Below, in pieces: positions 8,194 to 15,870 of a DNA stretch of 33,952 nucleotides. The DNA comes from Micromonospora chalcea (GTDB lineage: Bacteria > Actinomycetota > Actinomycetes > Mycobacteriales > Micromonosporaceae): NCBI RefSeq assembly GCF_002926165.1, contig NZ_MAGP01000155.1:1-33952 (forward strand), given 5' to 3'. The translations under genes and the position numbers were made by a program. The notes beneath the pieces were generated by a model. The model was given only the letters and a program-made list of their open reading frames with translations. It had not been told where the DNA came from and ran no database searches. Each line of letters starts with the position of its first letter. Positions within the stretch are counted from its first letter, which is position 1.

Positions 8194-8480
8194 GGGTGGT
8201 CCTCCCTGCACCTCGTCCGCGGAAGAAAAAAGACGTGACGCTCAGGTTTAGGTGACGTAGTACGTTCGGGAGCCACCATAGCCCGATCGTGCTGCCGAAA
8301 TCTAGCCGAAAGTACGATGTACTTAAGGTGTGGCGGGGTATGGACCTCGTTTTTCCGGGCATAGCGCGCCCCGATCGGTCAACGCGGAATCCGACAGGTG
8401 GGCGAAGTGTCGCCTTTCTGTCGTTGTCCCGCCGACGGGACCGCCCGTACCGTCCGTAGCGACACGTCAACGGAGGCACC
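8194..8480. promoter_or_regulatory. Divergent intergenic region with two small palindromes
   Basis: This 287-base region separates the sigma factor from the divergent decarboxylase-like gene and is AT-richer than average at 8220-8345. It contains ACGTA-G-TACGT (8255-8265) and AAGTAC-GAT-GTACTT (8310-8324), both perfect inverted repeats sharing the core GTAC. They lie 62-131 bases upstream of the sigma start, where regulators of its transcription would be expected. No confident -35/-10 pair was identified. GGAGG before 8481 is the ribosome binding site of the right-hand gene. Confidence 0.45.
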
Positions 8481-9218
8481 GTGCTGGATCCCGCCGCGCC
8501 GCAACTCGTCATCAACGCCCGGACGCTGCTGTTCAGCTGGCTCCCGGCGGATCCCGGCGTGGTCGAGACCCTGCTGCCCGCCGGTCTGCGTCCGCACCCG
8601 CAGCGTCAGGTCTTCGTCAACCAGTACGTGGTCGACGACGAGACACAGACCTCCGGCTTCGGCGCGTACTCGCTCACCTACCTGGGTGTCTCACTGACGG
8701 ACATGGATCCCCCCGACGGCGGGACGCCGGGTGGCTGGTGGACCCACTACTTCTCCTCCAGCGAGCGGGTCCGGCGGTACGCCGCCGCACGGGGCGCGCC
8801 CGCCGCCGCCGGGGAGACGCGCCTGGACCTGCGGGGCGACCGGCTCACCGCCGAGACCCGGGCCGCCGAGGGCACGGTGCTGATCCGGGTCACCGCCCGG
8901 GTCGGGCACACCGGCACCGAGGTCCACAACGGCCACCACCGCTACCTCACCGGCCGCGACGGCGAGCTGATCGTCACCGACTACCCGTACGTGGCCGAGC
9001 CGGTGTCACCGTTCGAGGTCGAGTCGGTGGAGTTCCCGGCGCCGGAGCATCCGGTCCACGCGCTGCGGCCGGCCAACCCGCTGCACGTGTGCTGGGGGTT
9101 CTACTCGCCCCGGGTCTCGTTCGCCTATCCGGCCCGCCCGAACGTGCCCGACGAGGTGCGCGACCGTCACCAGGTGCCGGCCCGCCGGGCGCGCAGCGGC
9201 CTGCCGTCCGGGTCGTAG
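8481..9218 (+). CDS. Acetoacetate-decarboxylase-like (ADC-fold) protein
   Basis: The 245-residue protein resembles soluble ADC-superfamily proteins: an N-terminal LVINARTLLFSW segment, LLPAGLRPHP, a VNQYVV strand, a GAYSLTYLGV strand, and a second half with FEVESVEFPAPEHPVHALRP. The Schiff-base lysine of true acetoacetate decarboxylase was not found, so it is probably not that enzyme. The family assignment is tentative and substrate unknown. GTG start is supported by GGAGG seven bases upstream. The last 52 bases overlap the convergent phospholipase gene, and the C-terminal tail in the overlap (rich in Arg and Pro) is unlikely to be functionally constrained. Confidence 0.65.
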   Translation: MLDPAAPQLVINARTLLFSWLPADPGVVETLLPAGLRPHPQRQVFVNQYVVDDETQTSGFGAYSLTYLGVSLTDMDPPDGGTPGGWWTHYFSSSERVRRYAAARGAPAAAGETRLDLRGDRLTAETRAAEGTVLIRVTARVGHTGTEVHNGHHRYLTGRDGELIVTDYPYVAEPVSPFEVESVEFPAPEHPVHALRPANPLHVCWGFYSPRVSFAYPARPNVPDEVRDRHQVPARRARSGLPSGS

Positions 9219-10756
9219 ACCAGCCGGTACGCGGGCAGCGCCCAGAGCCGCGTACGCCAGGGCAGCCGCTCCGGGCGGTGCGGCCGCAACCGGCCCGGCG
9301 GGCGGGGACCGGCCCGGCCCCCGGCGTGCCAGCGGTCCAACTCGTCGGCCGCCGCGGTGATCGAGGCCACCGCGTCCGCCGGGTCCAGCAGGTCGTCGTC
9401 CTGCGTGCCGCCGGGATCACGGTCCAGGTGCTCGCGCCACAGCCGCAGCCGCAGGTCGCGGGCGAACCTCCGGGCGCCGTCGCCCATCCCGGCCGGGTCG
9501 GCCGGCGCGCGGGTGTCGCGGGTGTCGTCGAGCACCGCGCAGGACAGCTCGCTGTCGTGCGTCCAGGAGCGGCGGTTGAAGTTGTCGCTGCCCACGCTGG
9601 CCCACACGTCGTCCACCACGCAGATCTTGGCGTGCACGTAGACCGGCGTGCCGTCGTGGTTCTCCACGTCGAACACGTGCACCCGTTCCGGCGCGGCCCG
9701 GTGGCACAGCGACAGCGCCTGCTCCCGGCCCACCATGTTCGGCGGCAGCGCGAGCCGGCCGTCCACGTCCGGGTGCCGGGGCACGACCGCCACCAGGTGC
9801 AGGTCCGGATGCTCGTGCAGCGCCTGCGCGAACAGCTCGGCCACCTCGGTCGACCAGAGGTACTGGTCCTCCAGGTAGATCAGCCGCCGGGCCCGGCGTA
9901 CCGCCTTGGTGTAGCCGCGGGCCACGGTGCGCTCGCCGTCCGGGGCGAACGAGTAGCGGGGCCGCACCGCCGGGTAGGTGCGCAGCACCTGCACGTGGTG
10001 CGGCCCGCAGGGCGGCGGGTCGGCGGGCTGTTCGGGCAGCGGGTCGGGGCGCAGGTCGGAGCCGCGCAGCCGGTCCCGCAGGTAGGCCATCGGGTTCTCC
10101 GAGTCCAGCGGCATCGGGTCGGTCCACCGCTCCCGGAACGTGGTGTCGAGCGCGCCGACGACCGGCCCGCGCACCGCGAGCTGCACGTCGTGCCAGGGCG
10201 GTGTGGGGCCGTACCGGGGGGACATGCCGATCGGCTGCGGGTCGCCGGCGTGGCCGGCGTCGTCGCGGCGGCTGTGGCACAGGTCGATGCCGCCGGCGAA
10301 CGCGATGTCCCGGCTCGGGTCGCCCGGATGGCGCAGCACCACCAGCTTCTGGTGGTGCGAGCCACCGCGCCGGACCCGCTGGTCGAGCAGCACCTCGCCG
10401 CCGGCCGCCCGGATCGCCTCGCTGAGGTCGCGGTTCTCCGCCTCGCTGTAGGACAGCGTGTCGAGGTGGGAGCGCCAGACCAGGCCCTTGACGATCGCCC
10501 CGCGCTGGGCGGCCCGCGCGAACAACTGCGCCACCGTCGGGCCGTCCGGGCGCATCCGCTCGTCCGGGTCGCCGCGCCAGTCGGTGAAGAACAGATGATC
10601 GCCCGCGGTGAGCGATTCCACCTCGCTGACCAGGCGGTCGAAGTACGCGGCTCCGTGAATCAACGGCTCGGCGAGGTTTCCATCGGTCCAGACGGGTAAC
10701 TCAGACCCCGGGTTGGCGCGTTCCTGTGCGGTGAGGAACCAGTCCCGCAGAGTCAC
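9167..10756 (-). CDS. Phospholipase D-like phosphodiesterase
   Basis: The 529-residue protein has two PLD repeats. The second is a complete HxKxxxxD motif, His375-Lys377-Asp382, followed by GSDNFNRRS. The first has His135-Gln-Lys137 and the downstream AGGIDL, but the aspartate position is Arg142. Other family markers are FFTDWRGDPDE near 57-66 and IYLEDQYLW near 293-301. PLD enzymes use the two histidines for a phosphohistidine intermediate, so catalysis is still possible; substrate could be phospholipid, cardiolipin or another phosphodiester. There is no signal peptide, so a cytosolic or membrane-peripheral place is likely. GTG start follows GGGGTGG. It stands alone, convergent with the ADC-like gene. 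Confidence 0.9.
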   Translation of the reverse strand: MTLRDWFLTAQERANPGSELPVWTDGNLAEPLIHGAAYFDRLVSEVESLTAGDHLFFTDWRGDPDERMRPDGPTVAQLFARAAQRGAIVKGLVWRSHLDTLSYSEAENRDLSEAIRAAGGEVLLDQRVRRGGSHHQKLVVLRHPGDPSRDIAFAGGIDLCHSRRDDAGHAGDPQPIGMSPRYGPTPPWHDVQLAVRGPVVGALDTTFRERWTDPMPLDSENPMAYLRDRLRGSDLRPDPLPEQPADPPPCGPHHVQVLRTYPAVRPRYSFAPDGERTVARGYTKAVRRARRLIYLEDQYLWSTEVAELFAQALHEHPDLHLVAVVPRHPDVDGRLALPPNMVGREQALSLCHRAAPERVHVFDVENHDGTPVYVHAKICVVDDVWASVGSDNFNRRSWTHDSELSCAVLDDTRDTRAPADPAGMGDGARRFARDLRLRLWREHLDRDPGGTQDDDLLDPADAVASITAAADELDRWHAGGRAGPRPPGRLRPHRPERLPWRTRLWALPAYRLVYDPDGRPLRARRAGTW

Positions 10757-10847
10757 GTTCCACCCCCGAGGTCGACGACGTCCTCACACGGTAGGACCCC
10801 CGGCAGGACCCCGCACGGCGAGCAGCAGGTCGCGTGGGTGCCGCGCG

Positions 10848-10870
10848 CCAGGGGTACGCCAGACCCCTGG
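10848..10870 (+). promoter_or_regulatory. Inverted repeat over a possible SigB-type -10 element
   Basis: CCAGGGGT (10848-10855) and ACCCCTGG (10863-10870) form perfect 8-bp arms with a 7-base spacer. GGGTAC at 10852-10857 matches a SigB/SigF -10, with a degenerate -35 GCGTG 15 bases upstream (10832-10836). It precedes the small membrane protein gene. Confidence 0.35.
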
Positions 10871-10895
10871 ATCGCGACACCGAGGAGGCACCGAC

Positions 10896-11024
10896 ATGCC
10901 CGCCGAGACGACGAACACCGTGACCGACGACCGCGACCAGGCGGTGGAGGGGGAGCGGGGTGCGCTGGTGGCGGTCCTGTTGATGGTGATCCTCGGGGTA
11001 GCCGGGATCTTCGCCGTCTCCTGA
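10896..11024 (+). CDS. Small single-pass membrane protein, 42 aa
   Basis: A GAGGAGG ribosome binding site lies eight bases before ATG 10896. The product has an acidic polar N-terminus (TDDRDQAVEGE) and one hydrophobic helix (about residues 23-41, ALVAVLLMVILGVAGIFAV), then stops. No family is recognised. The strong ribosome binding site, clean membrane helix and following perfect terminator hairpin argue that it is real. A SigB-like -10 with a dyad lies just upstream, so a stress role is possible but unproven. Confidence 0.75.
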   Translation: MPAETTNTVTDDRDQAVEGERGALVAVLLMVILGVAGIFAVS

Positions 11025-11033
11025 GACCGCGGC

Positions 11034-11061
11034 CGGGCGCCCCGGCGGACCGGGGCGCCCG
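11034..11061. terminator. Bidirectional terminator hairpin
   Basis: Perfect 12-bp arms CGGGCGCCCCGG (11034-11045) and CCGGGGCGCCCG (11050-11061) with loop CGGA, placed between the convergent small membrane protein and pirin genes. No U tract, as is usual in actinobacteria. Confidence 0.75.
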
Positions 11062-11068
11062 TGGCAGG

Positions 11069-12055
11069 TCAGGGCCGGTCGCCCTGGCCGTCGCTGTGCG
11101 GCACCCGCCCGGTCGGGATCACCCCGAGCCGGCCGGCCTGGAAGTCCTCGACCGCCTGGATCAGCTCGGCGCGGGTGTTCATCACGAACGGGCCGTAGTG
11201 CGCCACCGGCTCGCGGATCGGCTGGCCGCCCATCAGGTACAGCTCCAGCGCCGGGGCGTTGGCGTCCTGCGTCCGGTCGGCGGTGATCCGCAGCGCCTCG
11301 CCGGGCCCGTGCACGGCGAGCTGGCCGAGGTGGATCGGCCGCCGGTCGGTGCCGACGGTGCCGCGGCCGGCCAGCACGTACACCAGCGCGTTGAAGTCCG
11401 ACCGCCACGGCAGGCTCAGCTCGGCGCCGGGCTGCAACGTGACGTGCGCGATGGTGATCGGCGTGTGCGTCGAGCCCGGACCCTGGTGCCCGGCGACCTC
11501 GCCGGCGATGACCCGGATCAGGCCGCCGCCGTCGGGCGTGGTGAGCAGCGCCGACTCCCGGCCGCGGATGTCCTGGTAGCGGGGCGCGCTCATCTTGGCG
11601 ATGCTGGGCAGGTTGACCCAGAGCTGCAGGCCGTGGAACAGCCCGCCGCTCATCACCAGGTGCTCCGGCGGCGCCTCGATGTGCAGCAGGCCACTTCCGG
11701 CCGTCATCCATTGAGTGTCGCCGTCGGTGATGGTGCCGCCGCCACCGGTCGAGTCCTGGTGGTCCATGATCCCGTCGATCATGTAGGTCACCGTCTCGAA
11801 GCCGCGGTGCGGGTGCCAGGAGGTACCCTTCGGCTCGCCCGGCGCGTAGTCGACCTCGCCCATCTGGTCGAGGTGGATGAACGGGTCCAGCTCGGTCATC
11901 GGCACGCCGGCGAAGGCCCGGCGGACCGGGAAGCCCTCGCCCTCGTACCCGCTGGGGGCGGTGGTGACCCGGCGGACGGAGCGGTATTCGGTGGCCTCGC
12001 CGAGCTTCGGCAGGCGGGGCAGGACGAGGACGTCGTCGACGGTGATCGCGGGCAT
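11069..12055 (-). CDS. Pirin family protein
   Basis: The 328-residue bicupin protein has the pirin metal site: His81 and His83 in WHPHRGFETVTY, His125 and Glu127 in LLHIEAPPE, with spacing close to human pirin. Pirins bind Fe; some bacterial members are quercetin dioxygenases and others regulate metabolism through protein contacts, so the reaction is not fixed. Start is supported by AAGGAG eight bases upstream, overlapping the stop of the MarR gene 11 bases away; the two are an operon. This pairing suggests induction by an aromatic or oxidised compound sensed by the MarR protein. Confidence 0.93.
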   Translation of the reverse strand: MPAITVDDVLVLPRLPKLGEATEYRSVRRVTTAPSGYEGEGFPVRRAFAGVPMTELDPFIHLDQMGEVDYAPGEPKGTSWHPHRGFETVTYMIDGIMDHQDSTGGGGTITDGDTQWMTAGSGLLHIEAPPEHLVMSGGLFHGLQLWVNLPSIAKMSAPRYQDIRGRESALLTTPDGGGLIRVIAGEVAGHQGPGSTHTPITIAHVTLQPGAELSLPWRSDFNALVYVLAGRGTVGTDRRPIHLGQLAVHGPGEALRITADRTQDANAPALELYLMGGQPIREPVAHYGPFVMNTRAELIQAVEDFQAGRLGVIPTGRVPHSDGQGDRP

Positions 12056-12066
12056 CGCGGGGCTCC

Positions 12067-12549
12067 TTACTTGTCGGCCGGGACGGACGACGCGGTGCGG
12101 TCGGCGCGCAGGCGCCGGCCGAGCCGCTCGAAGACCCGGGTGAGGCAGGCGACCTCGGCGTCGTCGAGGTCGTCGATCAGGTGGGCGCGCACGGAGCGCA
12201 GGTGGTGCGGCGCGGCCTCGCGCAGGGCGAACAGGCCGGCCGCGGTGAGCACTGCCTCGCTGCCGCGCCGGTCGGCCGGACACGCCTCCTTCGCCACCAG
12301 TCCGCGCTTGCGCATCGTGGTGATCTGGTAGGTCAGCCGGCTCGGCGAGAACACCAGCCGGTCGGCCAGCTCCCCCATGCGCAGCCGCTGGCCGGGCGCC
12401 TCGGAGAGCAGCACCAGCACGTGGTAGTCGGCGAAGCTCAGGTCGCTGTCGGCGCGCAGGTCGTCCTCGAGCCGGGTGAACAGCCGCTGGCTCGACTCGA
12501 TGTACGCGCGCCAGCAGGCCATCCGCTCGGCGTCCAGGCTCTCCGTCAT
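12067..12549 (-). CDS. MarR family transcriptional regulator
   Basis: The 160-residue protein carries a MarR winged helix-turn-helix at about 35-105 (FADYHVLVLLSEAP, LADRLVFSPSRLTYQITTMRKRGLV, and the wing CPADRRGSEAVLT) flanked by dimerisation helices. It precedes and is translationally close to the pirin gene. The ATG lies seven bases after TACTCT with no Shine-Dalgarno, so the mRNA is probably leaderless. An AT-rich dyad overlaps the promoter, predicting autorepression of the operon and perhaps control of the divergent DUF1684 gene. Ligand unknown. Confidence 0.92.
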   Translation of the reverse strand: MTESLDAERMACWRAYIESSQRLFTRLEDDLRADSDLSFADYHVLVLLSEAPGQRLRMGELADRLVFSPSRLTYQITTMRKRGLVAKEACPADRRGSEAVLTAAGLFALREAAPHHLRSVRAHLIDDLDDAEVACLTRVFERLGRRLRADRTASSVPADK

Positions 12550-12556
12550 GGCTCCG

Positions 12557-12586
12557 AGAGTAGCACTATTTAAAATTTAAACAAGT
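12557..12586 (-). promoter_or_regulatory. MarR operon promoter and AT-rich operator
   Basis: On the minus strand, TTGTTT and TACTCT are separated by 16 bases and TACTCT ends seven bases before the MarR ATG. Bases 12565-12586 form an imperfect dyad (ACT...TTTAAAATTTAAA...AGT) covering the -35 and spacer. An AT-only core in such GC-rich DNA is typical of MarR operators. Confidence 0.75.
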
Positions 12587-12651
12587 GGCCCTGGCGTGCG
12601 CGGACCAGCGTGCCTTAGGGGGCTTCTTAAAACCTGAACGGGCCGCCCGGC

Positions 12652-12663
12652 TAGGGTCGGGGA
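12652..12663 (+). promoter_or_regulatory. -10 box of a leaderless promoter
   Basis: TAGGGT (12652-12657) is followed by exactly six bases and the ATG of the DUF1684 gene; no Shine-Dalgarno is present. This spacing puts the transcription start at the start codon. Confidence 0.6.
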
Positions 12664-13251
12664 ATGGACGATCTCGACCTGCTCGACTGGCGGGAGCGGG
12701 TGGCGGCGCTCTACCTGTCCGACCTCGACCTGGCCGGCTTCCGGGCCGCCCGCGACGAGCTGTTCCGCACCCACCCCAGCAGCCCGGTGCCGCCCGCCGA
12801 CCGGCCCGGCTTCACCGGACTGCGCTGGTACCCGCCCGACCCGTCGGCAGTGGTCGAGGCGCCGCTGCGCGCCGCCTCCGGCGAGCTGCGCATCGACACC
12901 GGCGGCCCGGACGGCGTGGTCGCGTACCGGCGGGTGGCCGTCGCGGAGACGCCGTGGGGACCGCTCACGCTCTGGTGGATCGAGGCGTACGGGGACGGAC
13001 TCTTCCTGCCCGTACGGGACGCCACCTGCGGCGACGGCTCGTACGGCGGGGGCCGGTATCTCACCGACACGGTGAAGGGCACGTTCGGCCGCGGCCTGAC
13101 CGTGCTGCCCGGCGACCGGGTCCGGCTGGACGCCAACTACCTCTACAACCCCAGCTGCGCCTACGACGACAGGTGGGCCTGCCCGCTGGCCCCGCCGGAG
13201 AACCGGGTGGACGTGCCGCTGCGCGCCGGCGAGCGCGCGTACCACGAATGA
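12664..13251 (+). CDS. DUF1684 family protein
   Basis: The 195-residue protein matches DUF1684: GRYLTDTVKG, a C-terminal YNPSCAYDDRWACPLAPPEN motif with two conserved cysteines, and a final RAGER. The N-terminus (DWRERVAALY) is also typical. No signal peptide is visible. Function of the family is not established. It is divergent from the MarR-pirin operon, whose operator lies about 80 bases away, so co-regulation is possible. Transcription appears leaderless. Confidence 0.85.
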   Translation: MDDLDLLDWRERVAALYLSDLDLAGFRAARDELFRTHPSSPVPPADRPGFTGLRWYPPDPSAVVEAPLRAASGELRIDTGGPDGVVAYRRVAVAETPWGPLTLWWIEAYGDGLFLPVRDATCGDGSYGGGRYLTDTVKGTFGRGLTVLPGDRVRLDANYLYNPSCAYDDRWACPLAPPENRVDVPLRAGERAYHE

Positions 13252-13279
13252 GGGGAGGGCCGCCCGGCCCTCCCCTCAT
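13248..13279. terminator. Bidirectional terminator hairpin
   Basis: Perfect 15-bp arms ATGAGGGGAGGGCCG (13248-13262) and CGGCCCTCCCCTCAT (13265-13279) between the convergent DUF1684 and YflT-like genes. The left arm overlaps the DUF1684 stop codon. Confidence 0.8.
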
Positions 13280-13290
13280 CGCCCTGCCGG

Positions 13291-13878
13291 TCAGCGGGCG
13301 GTGGCGCCCGTCGGTGTCAGGTGCATCCGGCTGAGCAGCTGCTGGGCCTGCCCGGCCATCTCCGCGTCCACCGTCACCGCGTACTGGGCGGCCCGCAGCG
13401 AACTGGCCGACGTGAAGTCACGCTGACCGCCGCTCATCGCGTGCGCGACAGCGCCGAACACGGCACCCCAGATCGCGCCGATCACCAGGCCGACCAGGAT
13501 CACCGCGAGCCAGTTGCCGGCGGTGAAGATGCCGAAGAGCAACCCGATGAACAAACCGAACCAGGCGCCGGTGCCGGCCCCGAGCAGGGCCGCCCGGCCC
13601 GTGGTGAGCCGTCCCATCACGGTCTCCACGAGCGTGAGGTCCGTACCGACGATCGAGGTACGTTCCACCGGGAACCGGTTGTCGGCCAGATAGTCCACCA
13701 CGCGCTGGGCGGACGGATAGTCCGGGTACGAGCCGATTGTGACGGTCGCCGAACCGGCCTGCGGTCCGTGCCCGTCCCCGCTCGGCGGCGTCGGGCGACC
13801 GCCCGGGCCGGACGGGAGGTTGTCGCTGCCCGGCATGCCGGGTTGCCAGGCCGTGGTTGGAGTCGAGGGTCTGGTCAT
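13291..13878 (-). CDS. General stress protein, YflT-domain membrane protein
   Basis: The 195-residue protein begins with about 40 polar, Pro/Gly-rich residues, then a YflT-like domain (IGSYPDYPSAQRVVDYLADN, FPVERTSIVG), and two hydrophobic helices at about 95-145 (GAWFGLFIGLLFGIF and LAVILVGLVIGAIWG). YflT-type proteins are SigB-dependent stress proteins in Bacillus; biochemical role unknown. Start 13878 is six bases after GGAGG; an ATG two codons upstream directly abuts the ribosome binding site and is less likely. A weak SigB-like pair GCGTT-N16-GGGAAC lies upstream. Divergent from the GH15 gene. Confidence 0.85.
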   Translation of the reverse strand: MTRPSTPTTAWQPGMPGSDNLPSGPGGRPTPPSGDGHGPQAGSATVTIGSYPDYPSAQRVVDYLADNRFPVERTSIVGTDLTLVETVMGRLTTGRAALLGAGTGAWFGLFIGLLFGIFTAGNWLAVILVGLVIGAIWGAVFGAVAHAMSGGQRDFTSASSLRAAQYAVTVDAEMAGQAQQLLSRMHLTPTGATAR

Positions 13879-13990
13879 GAGCATCCTCCTTCGTCAACCC
13901 GCCGCGTTCCCCTCGCCGGGCAGCGGTAACGCACCGGCCCGGACCGATGTGGCGAGGCATGCCGACGCCCCGCGCCGGGTAGCCACACCC

Positions 13991-15781
13991 GTGCCGACCC
14001 GACACATCAGCGAGCACGGCTTCCTCGCCGACGGGCGCAGCGCGGCCCTGGTCGACCGCGACGGCTCGGTCGACTGGTGGTGCCCGCCCCGGTTCGACGC
14101 GCCGTCGGTGTTCGGCCGCCTGCTCTACGAGGACGCGGGGCACTGGAGCATCCGCCCGGAGGGGCAGTCGACGAGCACGCGCTCCTACCTGGACGACGCG
14201 CTCGTGCTGCGTACCGTCTTCGCCACCGCGACCGGCACGGTGGCCGTCACCGACGCGCTGGCGCTGGAGCCCGGCGCGCGCGGTCACGACATCGGGATGC
14301 GCTCGCCGCGGGTGCTGGCCCGGCTGGTGGAAGGGCTCACCGGCGAGGTGGCGATGCGCGTCGACTACGCGCCCCGCTTCGAGTACGGCCGCGTCGGCGC
14401 CTACCTGACCGAACGCGACGGCGTGATCCGCGCCACCGCCGGCGCCTGCCGCCTGGAGTTGCGCGCCGACGTCCCGCTCACCATCGCCGGGGGCGCCGCC
14501 ACCGGGCGGTTCACCGCCCGCGCCGGCAGCACGCACCGCTTCACCCTCGGGTACGCCCCGACGTACGCCGGCGCCGAACCGGCGCTGCCCGACGCCGCCG
14601 AGGTGATCGCCGAGACGGTGGCCGGGTGGCGGTCCTGGTCGGCGTTGCACGACTACCAGGGCGAGTACCGCGACGAGGTGCGGCGCAGCGCGCTCGCGGT
14701 GCAGGGCATGACGTACGCGCCCAGCGGCGCGGTCGTCGCGGCGGCCACCACCTCGGTGCCGGAGCGGCTCGGCGGCGACCGCAACTACGACTACCGCTAC
14801 GTCTGGCTGCGCGACTTCAGCCTCACCCTCCAGGCGCTGTGGCGGGCCGCCTGCCCGGACGAGGCGGACCGGCAGTTCACCTGGGTGGCGCGGGCGATGG
14901 GCCGGATCGGCGACGAGCCGGTGCCGATCATGTACGGCGTCGAGGGGGAGCGGGACCTGACCGAGCACGACCTCGACCACCTCGCCGGGTACGCCGGCAG
15001 CCGGCCGGTGCTCGTCGGCAACGACGCCTGGCGGCAGCGGCAGAACGACGTGCTGGGCGAGGTGCTGGATGCGGCCTGGCTGATGCGCTACTACCTCGAC
15101 CCCATGTCACCGGAGGTGCGTGACCTGCTGCGCACGCTCGCCGACCAGGCCGAACGCGGCTGGCACCGGCCCGACGCCGGCATGTGGGAGGCGCGCGGCC
15201 CGCAGCGGCACTACGTCTCCTCCAAGGTCGAGTGCTGGACCGCGCTGGACCGGGCGGTCCGGTTCGGCTCCCGCATCGGCGAGCCGGCCGACGTGGCCCG
15301 CTGGGCCGCCGCGCGCGACGAGGTGCGGGCGGCGGTGCTCGCCCGGGGCTGGAACGAGCGGGTCGGCGCGTACACCGGGGTGTTCGGCTCCGACGACCTG
15401 GACGCCTCGGTGCTGGTCATGCCGCTGGTCGGCTTCCTGCCGGCGAGCGACCGGCGGATGCGCGCCACGATGGACCTGCTGGAGCGGCGGCTGTCCCGCG
15501 ACGGGCTGCTGCGCCGCTTCGACGGCGACCCGGCCGGGTTCGTGATCTGCTCGTTCTGGCTGGCCGCCGGCCTGGCCGAGGCGGGGGAACTGGACCGGGC
15601 GAGGCGGCTGTTCGAACGGCTCGCCGCCCGCGCGAACGACCTCGGCCTGTACGCCGAGCAGATCGACCCGGACACCGGCGAGCAGATGGGCAACTTCCCG
15701 CAGGCGTACTCGCACATCGGCCTGATCACCGCCGCCGGCCGCATCACCGACGCCGCCGCCCGCGCCGCCTTTCCGCGTTGA
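13991..15781 (+). CDS. GH15 family glycoside hydrolase (trehalase/glucoamylase-like)
   Basis: The product is a cytosolic GH15 protein of about 596 residues. It has the N-terminal beta-sandwich start HISEHGFLADGRSAALV and DGSVDWWCPPRFDAPSVF, the (alpha/alpha)6 barrel motif RNYDYRYVWLRDFSLTL near residue 260-277, and the C-terminal catalytic-base region IDPDTGEQMGNFPQAYSH near 557-574. This subgroup includes mycobacterial trehalases as well as glucoamylase-like enzymes, so the alpha-glucoside substrate is unresolved. The start is uncertain: GTG 13991 gives the normal N-terminus; ATG 13877 in the same frame would add 38 residues and share bases with the divergent YflT start. No clear Shine-Dalgarno supports either. 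The stop codon is inside an inverted repeat. Confidence 0.9.
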   Translation: MPTRHISEHGFLADGRSAALVDRDGSVDWWCPPRFDAPSVFGRLLYEDAGHWSIRPEGQSTSTRSYLDDALVLRTVFATATGTVAVTDALALEPGARGHDIGMRSPRVLARLVEGLTGEVAMRVDYAPRFEYGRVGAYLTERDGVIRATAGACRLELRADVPLTIAGGAATGRFTARAGSTHRFTLGYAPTYAGAEPALPDAAEVIAETVAGWRSWSALHDYQGEYRDEVRRSALAVQGMTYAPSGAVVAAATTSVPERLGGDRNYDYRYVWLRDFSLTLQALWRAACPDEADRQFTWVARAMGRIGDEPVPIMYGVEGERDLTEHDLDHLAGYAGSRPVLVGNDAWRQRQNDVLGEVLDAAWLMRYYLDPMSPEVRDLLRTLADQAERGWHRPDAGMWEARGPQRHYVSSKVECWTALDRAVRFGSRIGEPADVARWAAARDEVRAAVLARGWNERVGAYTGVFGSDDLDASVLVMPLVGFLPASDRRMRATMDLLERRLSRDGLLRRFDGDPAGFVICSFWLAAGLAEAGELDRARRLFERLAARANDLGLYAEQIDPDTGEQMGNFPQAYSHIGLITAAGRITDAAARAAFPR

Positions 15782-15834
15782 TCATGAAGTTGACGGCGTA
15801 GTCGATCTCCCCGAGTGCCGCCAACCTCATGATC
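15780..15834. repeat. Imperfect inverted repeat (dispersed-repeat-like / terminator)
   Basis: Arms 15780-15798 (GATCATGAAGTTGACGGCG) and 15816-15834 pair at 16 of 19 positions around a 17-base loop. The GATCATGA(A/G)GTTG core recalls intergenic repeats common in Micromonospora and Salinispora genomes (from memory). The left arm overlaps the GH15 stop codon, so it may also terminate that transcript. Confidence 0.6.
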
Positions 15835-15870
15835 GGCGCGGGAAAGAGAGGGGTGGGGGAGGATGAGGGG

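Noticed and set aside
8246..8275. SigB-type promoter on the plus strand before the ADC-like gene
   Set aside because: GGTTT is present but the nearest GGGAGC is 18 bases away, outside the allowed spacing, and lacks the TA of the -10.
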